A stretch of 29,950 nt of DNA from a virus: the IMG/VR virus record IMGVR_UViG_3300034374_001592, positions 1 to 29,950 of that record; one strand, written 5' to 3'. The translations under genes and the position numbers were made by a program. Under the pieces are notes generated by a model. The model was not told the origin of the DNA. It searched no databases and saw nothing but the letters and a program-made list of their open reading frames with translations. Below, piece after piece: positions 23,365 through 29,840 of this stretch. The stretch's first letter is position 1. Every line of letters starts with the position of its first letter.

Positions 23365-23804
23365 GCGTTTCGCAAGTAATTAACTAAGTAGCGGAAAGTT
23401 TTTGGAGTATTCTCAAAGTCAAGTGCTGCTTCAAGGTCGGGTAGATACTGCAACAACTTTTCCATGTCGCTGTCGTAGTCATCTTGAAAACCTGCTTGTC
23501 GCGGTGTGTCGCCGGGACCAAAACTTGCACCTGAAGTTACTGGCTCGTCGGGTCGCTGTGTTGGTGAAAACAACGACGCAGGCGGCTTTGGTGCTGCACC
23601 CTTAGGCGCACGAGCAGCCGGTGTAGCCTTCATTGGGGCCGATGCCTGAATAGCCTCAAACTCTTGGTTCTCACCGTAGGGCATGCCCGACATTTCTGCC
23701 TGAACTTGCTGCGGTCCACCGTCGGTGCGCTGTGACAAACGGCCTGGACCGGACACAGGGGCAGGGTTTTGTGGACGACGCATACCGCCTCGTTGTTCAG
23801 CCAT
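23361..23804 (-). CDS. Pro/Gln/Gly-rich virion-region protein, 147 aa
   Basis: Opens with MAEQRGGMRRPQNPAPVSGP, GRLSQRTDGGPQQ and MSGMPYGENQEFEAIQASAP, a low-complexity start recurrent in environmental phages at this genome position. The middle is Ala/Pro/Lys-rich and the C-terminus forms an acidic helix (DMEKLLQYLPDLEAALDF) then FRYLVNYLRNA. It is predicted largely disordered with a short C-terminal interaction helix. ATG at 23804 is chosen because GGAGG stands six bases ahead; an in-frame extension to 23837 lacks a site. Probable structural or assembly factor; function unknown. Confidence 0.85.
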   Translation of the reverse strand: MAEQRGGMRRPQNPAPVSGPGRLSQRTDGGPQQVQAEMSGMPYGENQEFEAIQASAPMKATPAARAPKGAAPKPPASLFSPTQRPDEPVTSGASFGPGDTPRQAGFQDDYDSDMEKLLQYLPDLEAALDFENTPKTFRYLVNYLRNA

Positions 23805-24057
23805 CTTCATCCTCCACATAAACAATCTTTGGTTCAATCAGTTCGGAATCGGGTGTGGGACCAAACTCATCATCGTCCCAATCACCCAAATGCCCGTACT
23901 CATGCAACGTGTACAAAGACTGATCGAACAGCCCTTTCATGCGGCTCACCATGTCGTCAGCAACGTCAGGGTTCCAGCCAACACCCTGAGCAACAATCCC
24001 AAGATGTAAGTCTAGGTAGGCAAGATGAAGGCTCATGTCACGCATTGGAACTCTCAT
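23797..24057 (-). CDS. Acidic helical small protein, 86 aa
   Basis: A helical protein (HLAYLDLHLGIVAQGVGW, DDMVSRMKGLFDQSLYTLHE) with a strongly acidic tail (DWDDDEFGPTPDSELIEP, VEDEDG). ATG at 24057 is served by AGGAGG with a further AAGG close to the codon. The acid tail contrasts with the very basic small proteins encoded just upstream, so charge-based pairing between them is possible. No domain or motif is recognised. Confidence 0.83.
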   Translation of the reverse strand: MRVPMRDMSLHLAYLDLHLGIVAQGVGWNPDVADDMVSRMKGLFDQSLYTLHEYGHLGDWDDDEFGPTPDSELIEPKIVYVEDEDG

Positions 24058-24081
24058 TTCCTTGCCCTCCTAAAATCTTTA

Positions 24082-24219
24082 CTAGCCCTTGCCCTTGGTT
24101 CCCTTGGTGTGCATACCAAACTTGATCTTGTCCATGTCGCTGGACTTGCTTCCGCTCTTATCCTGAACCGGCACGGCGACAGGAGCCGTACCATGTCCAC
24201 CCTTGTTAGGCTGTGGCAT
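24082..24219 (-). CDS. Tiny Lys/Gly-rich protein, 45 aa
   Basis: A 45-residue protein starting MPQPNKGGHGTAPVAVP and ending FGMHTKGTKGKG, flexible and positively charged, without hydrophobic segments. ATG at 24219 has AGGGAG seven bases upstream, and the next gene's AGGAGG site begins shortly after its stop. It belongs to a string of small proteins between portal and core genes. It may neutralise DNA or mediate packing in the head; that is inference from composition and position only. Confidence 0.75.
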   Translation of the reverse strand: MPQPNKGGHGTAPVAVPVQDKSGSKSSDMDKIKFGMHTKGTKGKG

Positions 24220-24333
24220 TATTTTCTCCCTTGTTTCTCCACCAAACCATCCGGTTGGCGAAATCTAATTCACATACAATTATTGGTTTGTAACCTTGAT
24301 TGGTTTTTTGCAATCCCCAAAACGAGAATCGCT

Positions 24334-24624
24334 TTACCACTTTTCTTTATTTGCCCAGTAAGCCGCAGACATTTTGCCCTTGGCAATGTTCCTGCGGTGA
24401 CGAGACTTAAAGTTGGCCCTCTTTTGCTTGGTTGCGGCAGACTCACCGGACTTAGGTTTACCTGCGGTCTTTGCGCCTTGCTCGCCAAATCGAATAGTCT
24501 TGATCTTGCCGCCCTCTTTAGCCACCACAATGTGCGACTTCTTCGGGTGATTTGGTGTGCGCTTCGGCTTGTTGTAGCCAGAAACACCAGCACGCTCAAG
24601 GCGAGGATCTTTTTTGGCAGGCAT
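24334..24624 (-). CDS. Basic phage protein (MPAKKDPRLERAG family), 96 aa
   Basis: Opens with MPAKKDPRLERAGVSGYNKP, continues with KSHIVVAKEGGKIKTIRFG, and ends with RANFKSRHRRNIAKGKMSAA and YWANKEKW. This start and end are those of a small conserved family met in many marine and freshwater phages, usually listed as hypothetical. It is strongly basic and probably binds nucleic acid. The ATG shares a base with the preceding stop (TAATG). A 114-base gap without a gene separates it from the next protein. Function unknown. Confidence 0.9.
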   Translation of the reverse strand: MPAKKDPRLERAGVSGYNKPKRTPNHPKKSHIVVAKEGGKIKTIRFGEQGAKTAGKPKSGESAATKQKRANFKSRHRRNIAKGKMSAAYWANKEKW

Positions 24625-24839
24625 TAGTTCTTGTTCTTTCCCTTGTTCTTGGCCCGAGTCTCTTCCATAGCCTTAAACAAAGAATCTTCCTTCTTCTTCT
24701 GCCGCATCTTCTCTACCTTGATAGCCCGAGCAGTGCGTCGCTTTTGGTTAGGCGGCTCGCCCTTTTTGCCCTTGTTGCCATCTTTGTAGGTGCGCTTAGG
24801 CGCTGCCTTCTTAGCAGTAGACTTTTTCTTTGCAGGCAT
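24624..24839 (-). CDS. Highly basic small protein, 71 aa
   Basis: Almost half of the residues are Lys or Arg, beginning MPAKKKSTAKKAAPKRTYKD and ending RAKNKGKNKN, with one helical stretch at about 35-60 (RRTARAIKVEKMRQKKKEDS). The composition resembles DNA-condensing or ribosome-like tails. The ATG overlaps the preceding stop by one base (TAATG), and its own stop is used in the same way by the next gene, so three basic proteins are made in a coupled chain. A role in DNA packing is inferred. Confidence 0.85.
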   Translation of the reverse strand: MPAKKKSTAKKAAPKRTYKDGNKGKKGEPPNQKRRTARAIKVEKMRQKKKEDSLFKAMEETRAKNKGKNKN

Positions 24840-25003
24840 TACTTCCTCTTCCTCTTCACGGCAGCGTTATCAACGAGATTCGGGTAAGGCCGACCGGCCT
24901 TCTTAGCGCGAGCCTTAGCCGCAGACTTCTGCGCTGGAGTCAAAGGCGTAGATTTCTTCTTGGGATTCTTCTTATCCCAAAACGGTTTACGGGCGGCGAC
25001 CAT
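24839..25003 (-). CDS. Basic small protein, 54 aa
   Basis: A Lys/Arg/Pro-rich protein: MVAARKPFWDKKNPKKKSTP, then LTPAQKSAAKARAKKAGRP and a KRKRK end. ATG at 25003 lies inside the end of the preceding Cys-containing gene (17-base overlap) after GAGAAGG. A longer in-frame version to 25105 would hide that gene completely and has no ribosome site. Probably DNA- or RNA-binding; no domain is seen. It is first of three consecutive very basic products. Confidence 0.75.
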   Translation of the reverse strand: MVAARKPFWDKKNPKKKSTPLTPAQKSAAKARAKKAGRPYPNLVDNAAVKRKRK

Positions 25004-25118
25004 TCTCAGGAGCCTTCTCAATCTTGATGTTTGGCATCTTGGAAGAATCTTCAGGATGAGCGCCATCCCCGCCCATCTTTTGATCCATGTCGGACCAACA
25101 TCCACAACTAACGCACAT
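24987..25118 (-). CDS. Cys-cluster microprotein, 43 aa
   Basis: The frame MCVSCGCWSDMDQKMG opens with three cysteines (C2, C5, C7) in a CxxCxC pattern, then an acidic, Gly-rich stretch and a Lys-containing tail ending GRRP. ATG at 25118 has TAGGAG six bases upstream, and that TAG is the stop of the portal gene, so re-initiation is likely. The CxxCxC start suggests metal binding or a surface disulphide. The gene is short enough to be missed by usual cut-offs, but spacing and coupling support it. Confidence 0.7.
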   Translation of the reverse strand: MCVSCGCWSDMDQKMGGDGAHPEDSSKMPNIKIEKAPENGRRP

Positions 25119-25127
25119 ACACATCTC

Positions 25128-26999
25128 CTAGATTGGTAGACGGCGGCTAACGCCAGCCGTCAGATTCGGTTCTCCACCAGCCCCAAGGCTTGCCATAAGC
25201 ATCTGTAGGTCGGGGCGACCGCCAGGTGACATGCCTGCCTGACCCGGTGCTACGCCACGGAGTAGCCCCGTAGCCTCACTAATTCCTTCTAGGTCTTGCC
25301 CAGCACCACCAGGGGGAGCCTCACCAGGGGAACCGACCATCCCTGCGGTTTCCTCACCCGTAGGCTCAACCCCCGGTGGTGTGGGGATTTCCTCAGGCGC
25401 GAAAGCCTCTGACACAATCTCTTCTATTGGCCTACCCTTTTGTCGCCCGAGAATGATTTCTGATAAGCGTGACAGAACTTCACCGGGATCAATACCAGAC
25501 TGCGCCAACACTGGCACAGCCTGTGCATACCCCGCTACTGCTTGCTTCAGCGAGTCGCGCATCTCTTCGATATCAACTTGCTGCTCTTCTTCGGTAGCGT
25601 TCAAGGCAAACGGCATTTGCCGCCTAAGGAAGTCGCGGCTAATCAAACGATCACCACGAGCCTGCAACCCAAACACGAGCGCACGGTTCGGGTCCAATCC
25701 AGCCATAAGGCCGTATTGCACATCTACGGTGTAATCGCCCTTAATATCGCGCTCAGGGCGGTACTTGATTTCGTAGGGTGTGCCGTCGGCATTCCCGCGT
25801 AGCGTCTTAGTTTCTGAGCCATACAACATCTCATCAACCATGAATGCCTTGCGTACAAGGTTCTGGAATGTCTTGGCGAACATCGCCTGACCAGTGCGGA
25901 TCTGGGTGTCAAACCCTGACATGAGGGCTTGCACGCCTCGCCCGGTCACAATAGAACCCTCAACCTCGCCCGTGCGAGCGTCGGGGTAACGCGAACCTTG
26001 ACGCAACTCTTGATCCAAAATGCTTTGCTGTGCAAAAGCACTACTTGGAACCTCAATGGGTACGCGACGAACGCGCTCACCATTGGCTGTACGGATAACA
26101 CTGTCGGGGCCAAGGGCTAGTTCTTGCGCGTCTGGCGGCAGGACAATCGGAGCCTGCACGGACTTCTGCGCCGCCTCAAGACTCAACAGGGCAAAGCGAG
26201 CCTTAGCGACCTGCACTGCCAGCACATCGTCAAACTGACCGTGTGACTCGTCATCTATACCGGGGCGTTGCGTCCACTCCACCAGGCATTCGCCCACCGG
26301 ATTCTTGACACTCTCTAGAACCACGCCCTGACGGGTGGGCAGGAACAGCATATCCACCTTGGAGTCGTGGTAGCGAACAACCTCAATCAGTTCGTTACCC
26401 ATAGACGACTCGCGGATAGCACCCTCTACTGCTGGATACATAGCGACCAGTTCGTCGCGGGTCTTGTAGAATGAGAAGTACGCAGCATCTATCTGGCCCC
26501 AGCGGTTAAATACCGGGTACGCGCCAATCGAATCCATGAACGTGATGCGTGGCATCTGGTTCTTAGCGTCAATCTCCACGATAGCAGGCACAAAGCCATA
26601 GGTGAAGTAGCGGTCAGCCGCTGTGTACATTTGACGCTGTACGTCACTGTAGTCCAGGTAGCCATTGACGATGCGGGTACGCTTCTCAGCGAACTCTCGC
26701 GCAGTGTCCGACACCATCTTGGCGCTGGCGCAGTTGAATGCAGGTAGCGGAGCCATGACCTCAGACAAGTCACGGGCTGCAACGTCCACCATGTTTGCCA
26801 CAATGCCACGGTCGAACGGCCCCTCAGGGAACAGGTCGGGGTACACATCGCGCATGCGCCCCTGCCGCACGGCAAGAACGTTCTGCATACGCTGGTCCCG
26901 CTCGCCCCACCGGGCCTTCATGCGGTCGTAGTGAGACTTGATCGCACGCAGTGAGGACGTATCACCGTCGTTACTGCTGAAATTCAAGTCGTCATACAT
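25128..26999 (-). CDS. Portal protein, 623 aa
   Basis: Second in the late operon, after TerL, and of portal size. Regions seen include RGIVANMVDVAARDLSEVMA near the N-terminus, AADRYFTYGFVPAIVEID, RITFMDSIGAYPVFNRWG, and a long helical region with GRGVQALMSGFDTQIRTGQ. The last 90 residues are Pro/Gly-rich and probably disordered. Twelve such subunits would form the DNA channel and docking site for terminase and adaptor. ATG at 26999 is chosen because AGGAGGA precedes it and overlaps the TerL stop; an in-frame TTG at 27038 has no site. Confidence 0.9.
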   Translation of the reverse strand: MYDDLNFSSNDGDTSSLRAIKSHYDRMKARWGERDQRMQNVLAVRQGRMRDVYPDLFPEGPFDRGIVANMVDVAARDLSEVMAPLPAFNCASAKMVSDTAREFAEKRTRIVNGYLDYSDVQRQMYTAADRYFTYGFVPAIVEIDAKNQMPRITFMDSIGAYPVFNRWGQIDAAYFSFYKTRDELVAMYPAVEGAIRESSMGNELIEVVRYHDSKVDMLFLPTRQGVVLESVKNPVGECLVEWTQRPGIDDESHGQFDDVLAVQVAKARFALLSLEAAQKSVQAPIVLPPDAQELALGPDSVIRTANGERVRRVPIEVPSSAFAQQSILDQELRQGSRYPDARTGEVEGSIVTGRGVQALMSGFDTQIRTGQAMFAKTFQNLVRKAFMVDEMLYGSETKTLRGNADGTPYEIKYRPERDIKGDYTVDVQYGLMAGLDPNRALVFGLQARGDRLISRDFLRRQMPFALNATEEEQQVDIEEMRDSLKQAVAGYAQAVPVLAQSGIDPGEVLSRLSEIILGRQKGRPIEEIVSEAFAPEEIPTPPGVEPTGEETAGMVGSPGEAPPGGAGQDLEGISEATGLLRGVAPGQAGMSPGGRPDLQMLMASLGAGGEPNLTAGVSRRLPI

Positions 27000-27016
27000 G
27001 CTGCTCAAAAATCCTC

Positions 27017-28891
27017 CTACGCCCCAATGGGCTTCCAAGCCCCTGATGCCTCTGCTTCAAGGAGGCTGACGGTCGTTTGCTGACTTCTATCCCACGGGGT
27101 CAGGAAAGCGTTATTGACATGGGACCGCGTATAGTTACTCGCCAGGGTTACCCGGTCCCTGCACGCTAGTTCAGCAAACCACAAAGCCATTACAATGTCG
27201 GTCTTTTGGTTTTTCGGTGCGCCAGGATGCCAGGTAACTAACTGCTCTATCAGTTGTTTGGCGCTTTCTTGCCCATGCGTGGAGGGCAACTCAATCAACT
27301 CGTAGCCATCTTCCCAGCCATTCCACAGGATCGTCATAGAGGCCACGCCGAAGTCTGCGTCGTGCTTATTCTGACCAGTAAAATGTGGCTTGATGACACT
27401 GCCACGGGAGGAACAGAACTCGTTCAACTCCCTATCATGCACCAGGAAACCCTGAAATCCATTCCTCTCAATGCGCCATTCGGATATATTGTACCTATCC
27501 GTCCAGCCCTTAATCATTTCCCGCATAGCCTCAGGAGTAATCCCCGGCTTATTGTAGATATCTAGAACATAACGCTTCTGCGTCTTAATATCTAGCCCTA
27601 CAACCACGGCAGCGGTATGCCCAGCGGTAGCCGGGTCAAGGCCAGCGACAATAACTAGCCCTTCCATTCCCTGCGGTCGGCAGTTAACCATACCTTTCGG
27701 TATCGGACCAGCCATACGATTGCCGTTAATACTTGCTTTGATGGCATCGCCATTAAAAATAGCATCATCGGACACCTGCTGTTGCTGGTAGACCATAGCC
27801 CACGCACGCGGGGATACCCTGCGGCGCTTCTGAAATAGCCTTGACCCATCCCACTTGGGGTACAAGCCGTCCTCATCAGCCTCCTGGGTGTCTGCTTTAG
27901 ACCCTGGTTCCGGCTGGTTAGACTTGGGCCAGAGAGTTACCCAGTCTTTCGGATCGTCTTTGAAGTCAAGGACGGCAGGCATGGAGAGATATGACCACGG
28001 CGATTCCTCATCAGGGTAGCGGTGAGGGTCGCGGAGTTCGGAATATAAGTCCTTCGCCGCCAAGCGCGTTCCCACGACGAGCATACTTCCTGAAGCCGAT
28101 ACACGAGATATAACCTCCGATTGAAGCCAGTCAATCTGCTTATCGTACTCGTGTGCGTTAGTCAGGTCAACCGTATCGTCAAGAATAATCAGATCGGCGC
28201 GTGCGCCGTAAATATGCCCCCGAATACCCAGGGCCTGCACTGTGGGGTCTTTCTCCCCAGAATCCCTGGCATCGTCAGACACATAAATCATGGTCTGGTT
28301 CCACGCCTCAGAGTTCTTATCGAACCCACCCATCGGCGCGTAGGCTGTAATCATCTCGTCGTAGCGAGGATGCGTCAGGCGAGTCTTGATCGCGTACAGC
28401 ATCTTCTTCGCCATCTCCGCAGTCTTAGACACCAGGATCACGCGAATGTTCGGGTCCATACAGATCCGATAGCACACATAATTAATGGTGATGCTGGTAG
28501 TCTTAGCATGCTCCGGCGGCATGTTTACCATGACCAGATCCCGCTCACCCTTCTCAAAGGTCATACTTGGGTGAGTCCAAGCCGGATCGCGGCCCTCTAG
28601 CATATCCACCACATTGGTCATGTGAGGGAACACCTTGGCATCTAGATACTTCTCTGAGAAGTCAGGGAATGAAATCCACTCCCGCTCACGCGGCCCAGAG
28701 ATTTTCTCCAGATTCTTAATACGCTCCACGGCGACCAGGAACTCAGAGTCCTCACGCCGCCAGCGTTCGTAGGTAGACCTATTGCGACCAATAACTTCCA
28801 AGGCTTGATTAATGTTCATGCCTCGTTGCATTTGAGTCAAGAAGTCTTGCTTTACCGAGGCAAGATCTTGACCTGCTTTTCTTCCTGCCAC
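27017..28891 (-). CDS. terL: Terminase large subunit with N-terminal helix-turn-helix, 624 aa
   Basis: The packaging motor. ATPase elements: a Walker-A-like VNMPPEHAKTT (about 122-132), Walker B LIILDDTVD (about 234), and a coupling motif LVVGTR (about 271). Nuclease acidic residues: D419 (VAGLDPATAG), E475 (RIERNGF) and D565 (KTDIVMALW). Residues about 20-55 (MNINQALEVIGRNRSTYERW) look like a helix-turn-helix normally found in small terminase subunits. GTG at 28891 follows GGTGGAAGG; a longer in-frame version to 29098 passes through low-complexity, hairpin-rich DNA and is rejected. First gene of the late block. Confidence 0.93.
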   Translation of the reverse strand: MAGRKAGQDLASVKQDFLTQMQRGMNINQALEVIGRNRSTYERWRREDSEFLVAVERIKNLEKISGPREREWISFPDFSEKYLDAKVFPHMTNVVDMLEGRDPAWTHPSMTFEKGERDLVMVNMPPEHAKTTSITINYVCYRICMDPNIRVILVSKTAEMAKKMLYAIKTRLTHPRYDEMITAYAPMGGFDKNSEAWNQTMIYVSDDARDSGEKDPTVQALGIRGHIYGARADLIILDDTVDLTNAHEYDKQIDWLQSEVISRVSASGSMLVVGTRLAAKDLYSELRDPHRYPDEESPWSYLSMPAVLDFKDDPKDWVTLWPKSNQPEPGSKADTQEADEDGLYPKWDGSRLFQKRRRVSPRAWAMVYQQQQVSDDAIFNGDAIKASINGNRMAGPIPKGMVNCRPQGMEGLVIVAGLDPATAGHTAAVVVGLDIKTQKRYVLDIYNKPGITPEAMREMIKGWTDRYNISEWRIERNGFQGFLVHDRELNEFCSSRGSVIKPHFTGQNKHDADFGVASMTILWNGWEDGYELIELPSTHGQESAKQLIEQLVTWHPGAPKNQKTDIVMALWFAELACRDRVTLASNYTRSHVNNAFLTPWDRSQQTTVSLLEAEASGAWKPIGA

Positions 28892-28916
28892 GGTTATCAA
28901 ATCCTTCCACCTAATA

Positions 28917-28942
28917 CCAAGGCGGCTCCCTGAGAGCCTTGG
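28917..28942 (-). promoter_or_regulatory. Hairpin upstream of terL
   Basis: CCAAGGC (28917-28923) pairs perfectly with GCCTTGG (28936-28942). On the minus strand it ends 25 bases before the terL start and could affect message stability or initiation. Confidence 0.45.
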
Positions 28943-29057
28943 TCTGGTTTGGTCAAGTAGAGGGGAGGGAGGGACGGACAATAAGGGAGTCCCGACCGAC
29001 CCGTCACCGTTAGCCTTCGCTCTTCGGCTACGGCTCCCGGTGAGTAGCCACAGGTTC

Positions 29058-29075
29058 GGGGTTTTAAAAAACCCC
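29058..29075. repeat. Perfect inverted repeat GGGGTTTT/AAAACCCC
   Basis: GGGGTTTT (29058-29065) and AAAACCCC (29068-29075) are separated by two A residues. No T run follows on either strand, so an operator or a cruciform-type site is as likely as a terminator. Confidence 0.5.
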
Positions 29076-29077
29076 TC

Positions 29078-29106
29078 ACTATATATATCCCTGTCCAACT
29101 ACCCAA
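29078..29106 (-). promoter_or_regulatory. Weak candidate promoter for the late operon
   Basis: On the minus strand TTGGGT (29106-29101), a 17-base spacer and TATAGT (29083-29078) make a promoter with a good -10 but poor -35. A TGTCC half-site (29092-29096) lies in the spacer, which would suit regulated late transcription. The leader to terL would be about 180 bases with hairpins. Confidence 0.25.
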
Positions 29107-29268
29107 AACCGGACACCAAAAATGAAAAGTTTACCAAATCGTTACATAAAAATAGGACAAAACCGGACATACTAGGACACCAAGGCCGACAATATCACGC
29201 ACATCTAAACCCTGTATATATATATACTACCCTACCCCTACTTTATAAATACCCCTGGGTCAGACATT

Positions 29269-29282
29269 GTGAATGTGTTCAC
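29269..29282. promoter_or_regulatory. Palindrome GTGAA-TGTG-TTCAC
   Basis: A perfect 5-bp inverted repeat with a four-base centre. A further TTCAC follows at 29285-29289, giving a direct repeat of the right arm. Possible operator. Confidence 0.4.
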
Positions 29283-29301
29283 GTTCACGATTGACCCGCC
29301 C

Positions 29302-29318
29302 TGTCCGACTATCGGACA
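29302..29318. promoter_or_regulatory. Operator-like 17-bp palindrome TGTCCGA-CTA-TCGGACA
   Basis: Seven-base arms are perfectly complementary around CTA. Single arms recur at 29339 (TGTCCGA) and near 29430 (TCGGACA). The most symmetric of the GGACA-containing sites and the likely full operator for a dimeric regulator. Confidence 0.7.
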
Positions 29319-29502
29319 CCCAACTATGGTGGGGGATATGTCCGATTTATCACGACATAGTAGGATAAATACTATTATATCCCGCAATGTCGGCATATTC
29401 GGGAACCGACTACCGTCAGGGTATACATATCGGACATTGTGCGCATATGTTGCATATCATTCCAGCACGGACATGACGGACATATCAGACACTTATAGTC
29501 GC

Positions 29503-29523
29503 ATACCCCTGGGGGTATTGACA
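29503..29523 (+). promoter_or_regulatory. Palindrome ATACCCC-TG-GGGGTAT abutting a TTGACA box
   Basis: A perfect seven-base inverted repeat (29503-29518) whose last base is the first of TTGACA (29518-29523). The same 11 bases ATACCCCTGGG occur at 29249-29259. A 10-bp palindrome TGCCTAGGCA follows at 29524-29533. The -10 at the right distance is poor (TAGTGG). Confidence 0.5.
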
Positions 29524-29585
29524 TGCCTAGGCAATCGTGATAGTGGCATGGACAAAACGGACAAAACGCTCCAGCACTGCGTGGG

Positions 29586-29602
29586 CGTCCGATTATCGGC
29601 CA
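29586..29602. promoter_or_regulatory. Second operator-like site CGTCCGA-TTA-TCGGCCA
   Basis: Matches the 29302-29318 palindrome in 14 of 17 positions, including the full core TCCGAnTATCGG. Spacing of 284 bp between the two could permit looping. Confidence 0.6.
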
Positions 29603-29647
29603 ATATAAAAAAGTTTTCAGAATGTCCTATTTTGTCTGTTTTGTCCT

Positions 29648-29753
29648 CTAGACAGGATTTCGCGTGGATGATAGCGTTCCACCTAGATAGTAACTAGTAA
29701 TGCGATGCTAGTAGCAGTCCCTAGGGGATGGCATCCACCTAGAAACTATCTAG
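29648..29753. repeat. CTAG cluster with long-range inverted repeat
   Basis: CTAG, usually a rare tetramer in bacterial and phage DNA, occurs seven times in 106 bp (29648, 29683, 29694, 29708, 29721, 29739, 29750). CTAGATAGT (29683-29691) is the exact complement of ACTATCTAG (29745-29753), and TCCACCTAGA occurs twice. Confidence 0.65.
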
Positions 29754-29772
29754 AAAAAGTTTAGAAATATGC

Positions 29773-29801
29773 TTGACAGTAAGACAGTAAGACGGTAAGG
29801 T
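29773..29801 (+). promoter_or_regulatory. Rightward promoter with consensus -35
   Basis: TTGACA (29773-29778), 17-base spacer, TAAGGT (29796-29801). The -10 is moderate. Expected start near 29808 leaves a leader of about 33 bases with a good ribosome site (GAAAGGGGA, 29826-29834). Confidence 0.6.
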
Positions 29802-29817
29802 TACGACAGTAAGACAG
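29775..29817 (+). repeat. Tandem 8-bp repeat GAC(A/G)GTAA
   Basis: Copies at 29775, 29783, 29791 (with G) and, after GGTTAC, 29805, plus a partial copy at 29813. They overlap the -35 and spacer of the adjoining rightward promoter, as expected for a regulator-binding iteron array. Confidence 0.75.
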
Positions 29818-29840
29818 AATAGATAGAAAGGGGATTAGTA

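Larger units (their letters stand above)
29092..29646. repeat. Cluster of 15 GGACA/TGTCC half-sites
   Basis: GGACA occurs on the plus strand at 29111, 29155, 29165, 29175, 29314, 29432, 29469, 29478, 29550 and 29559. TGTCC occurs at 29092, 29302, 29339, 29623 and 29642. About one would be expected by chance in this length. Three copies at 29155-29179 are exactly 10 bp apart and two pairs are 9 bp apart, suggesting protein binding along one helix face. Confidence 0.75.
28892..29840. other. Gene-free control region between leftward late genes and a rightward gene
   Basis: No convincing gene on either strand for about 950 bp. The stretch is AT-rich in places (TATATATATATA near 29215). It is filled with palindromes, GGACA/TGTCC half-sites, CTAG clusters, direct repeats and promoter-like elements listed separately. 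Open frames at 29269-29697 and 29040-29294 on the plus strand lack ribosome sites and are built from the repeats. The layout suits a divergent regulatory region and perhaps an origin or immunity region. Confidence 0.7.

Noticed and set aside
24220-24333. Promoter or small gene in the 114-bp gap
   Set aside because: Only weak promoter-like hexamers and no open frame with a ribosome site; nothing supportable.
28892-29106. N-terminal extension of TerL to 29098 and an overlapping 69-codon minus-strand frame
   Set aside because: The extra segment is low-complexity, lies in hairpin-rich DNA and has no ribosome site; the GTG at 28891 has GGTGGAAGG before it.
29269-29697. 142-codon plus-strand open frame in the control region
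   Set aside because: No ribosome site, composed largely of the GGACA repeats and palindromes, odd residue composition, and no recognisable protein features.
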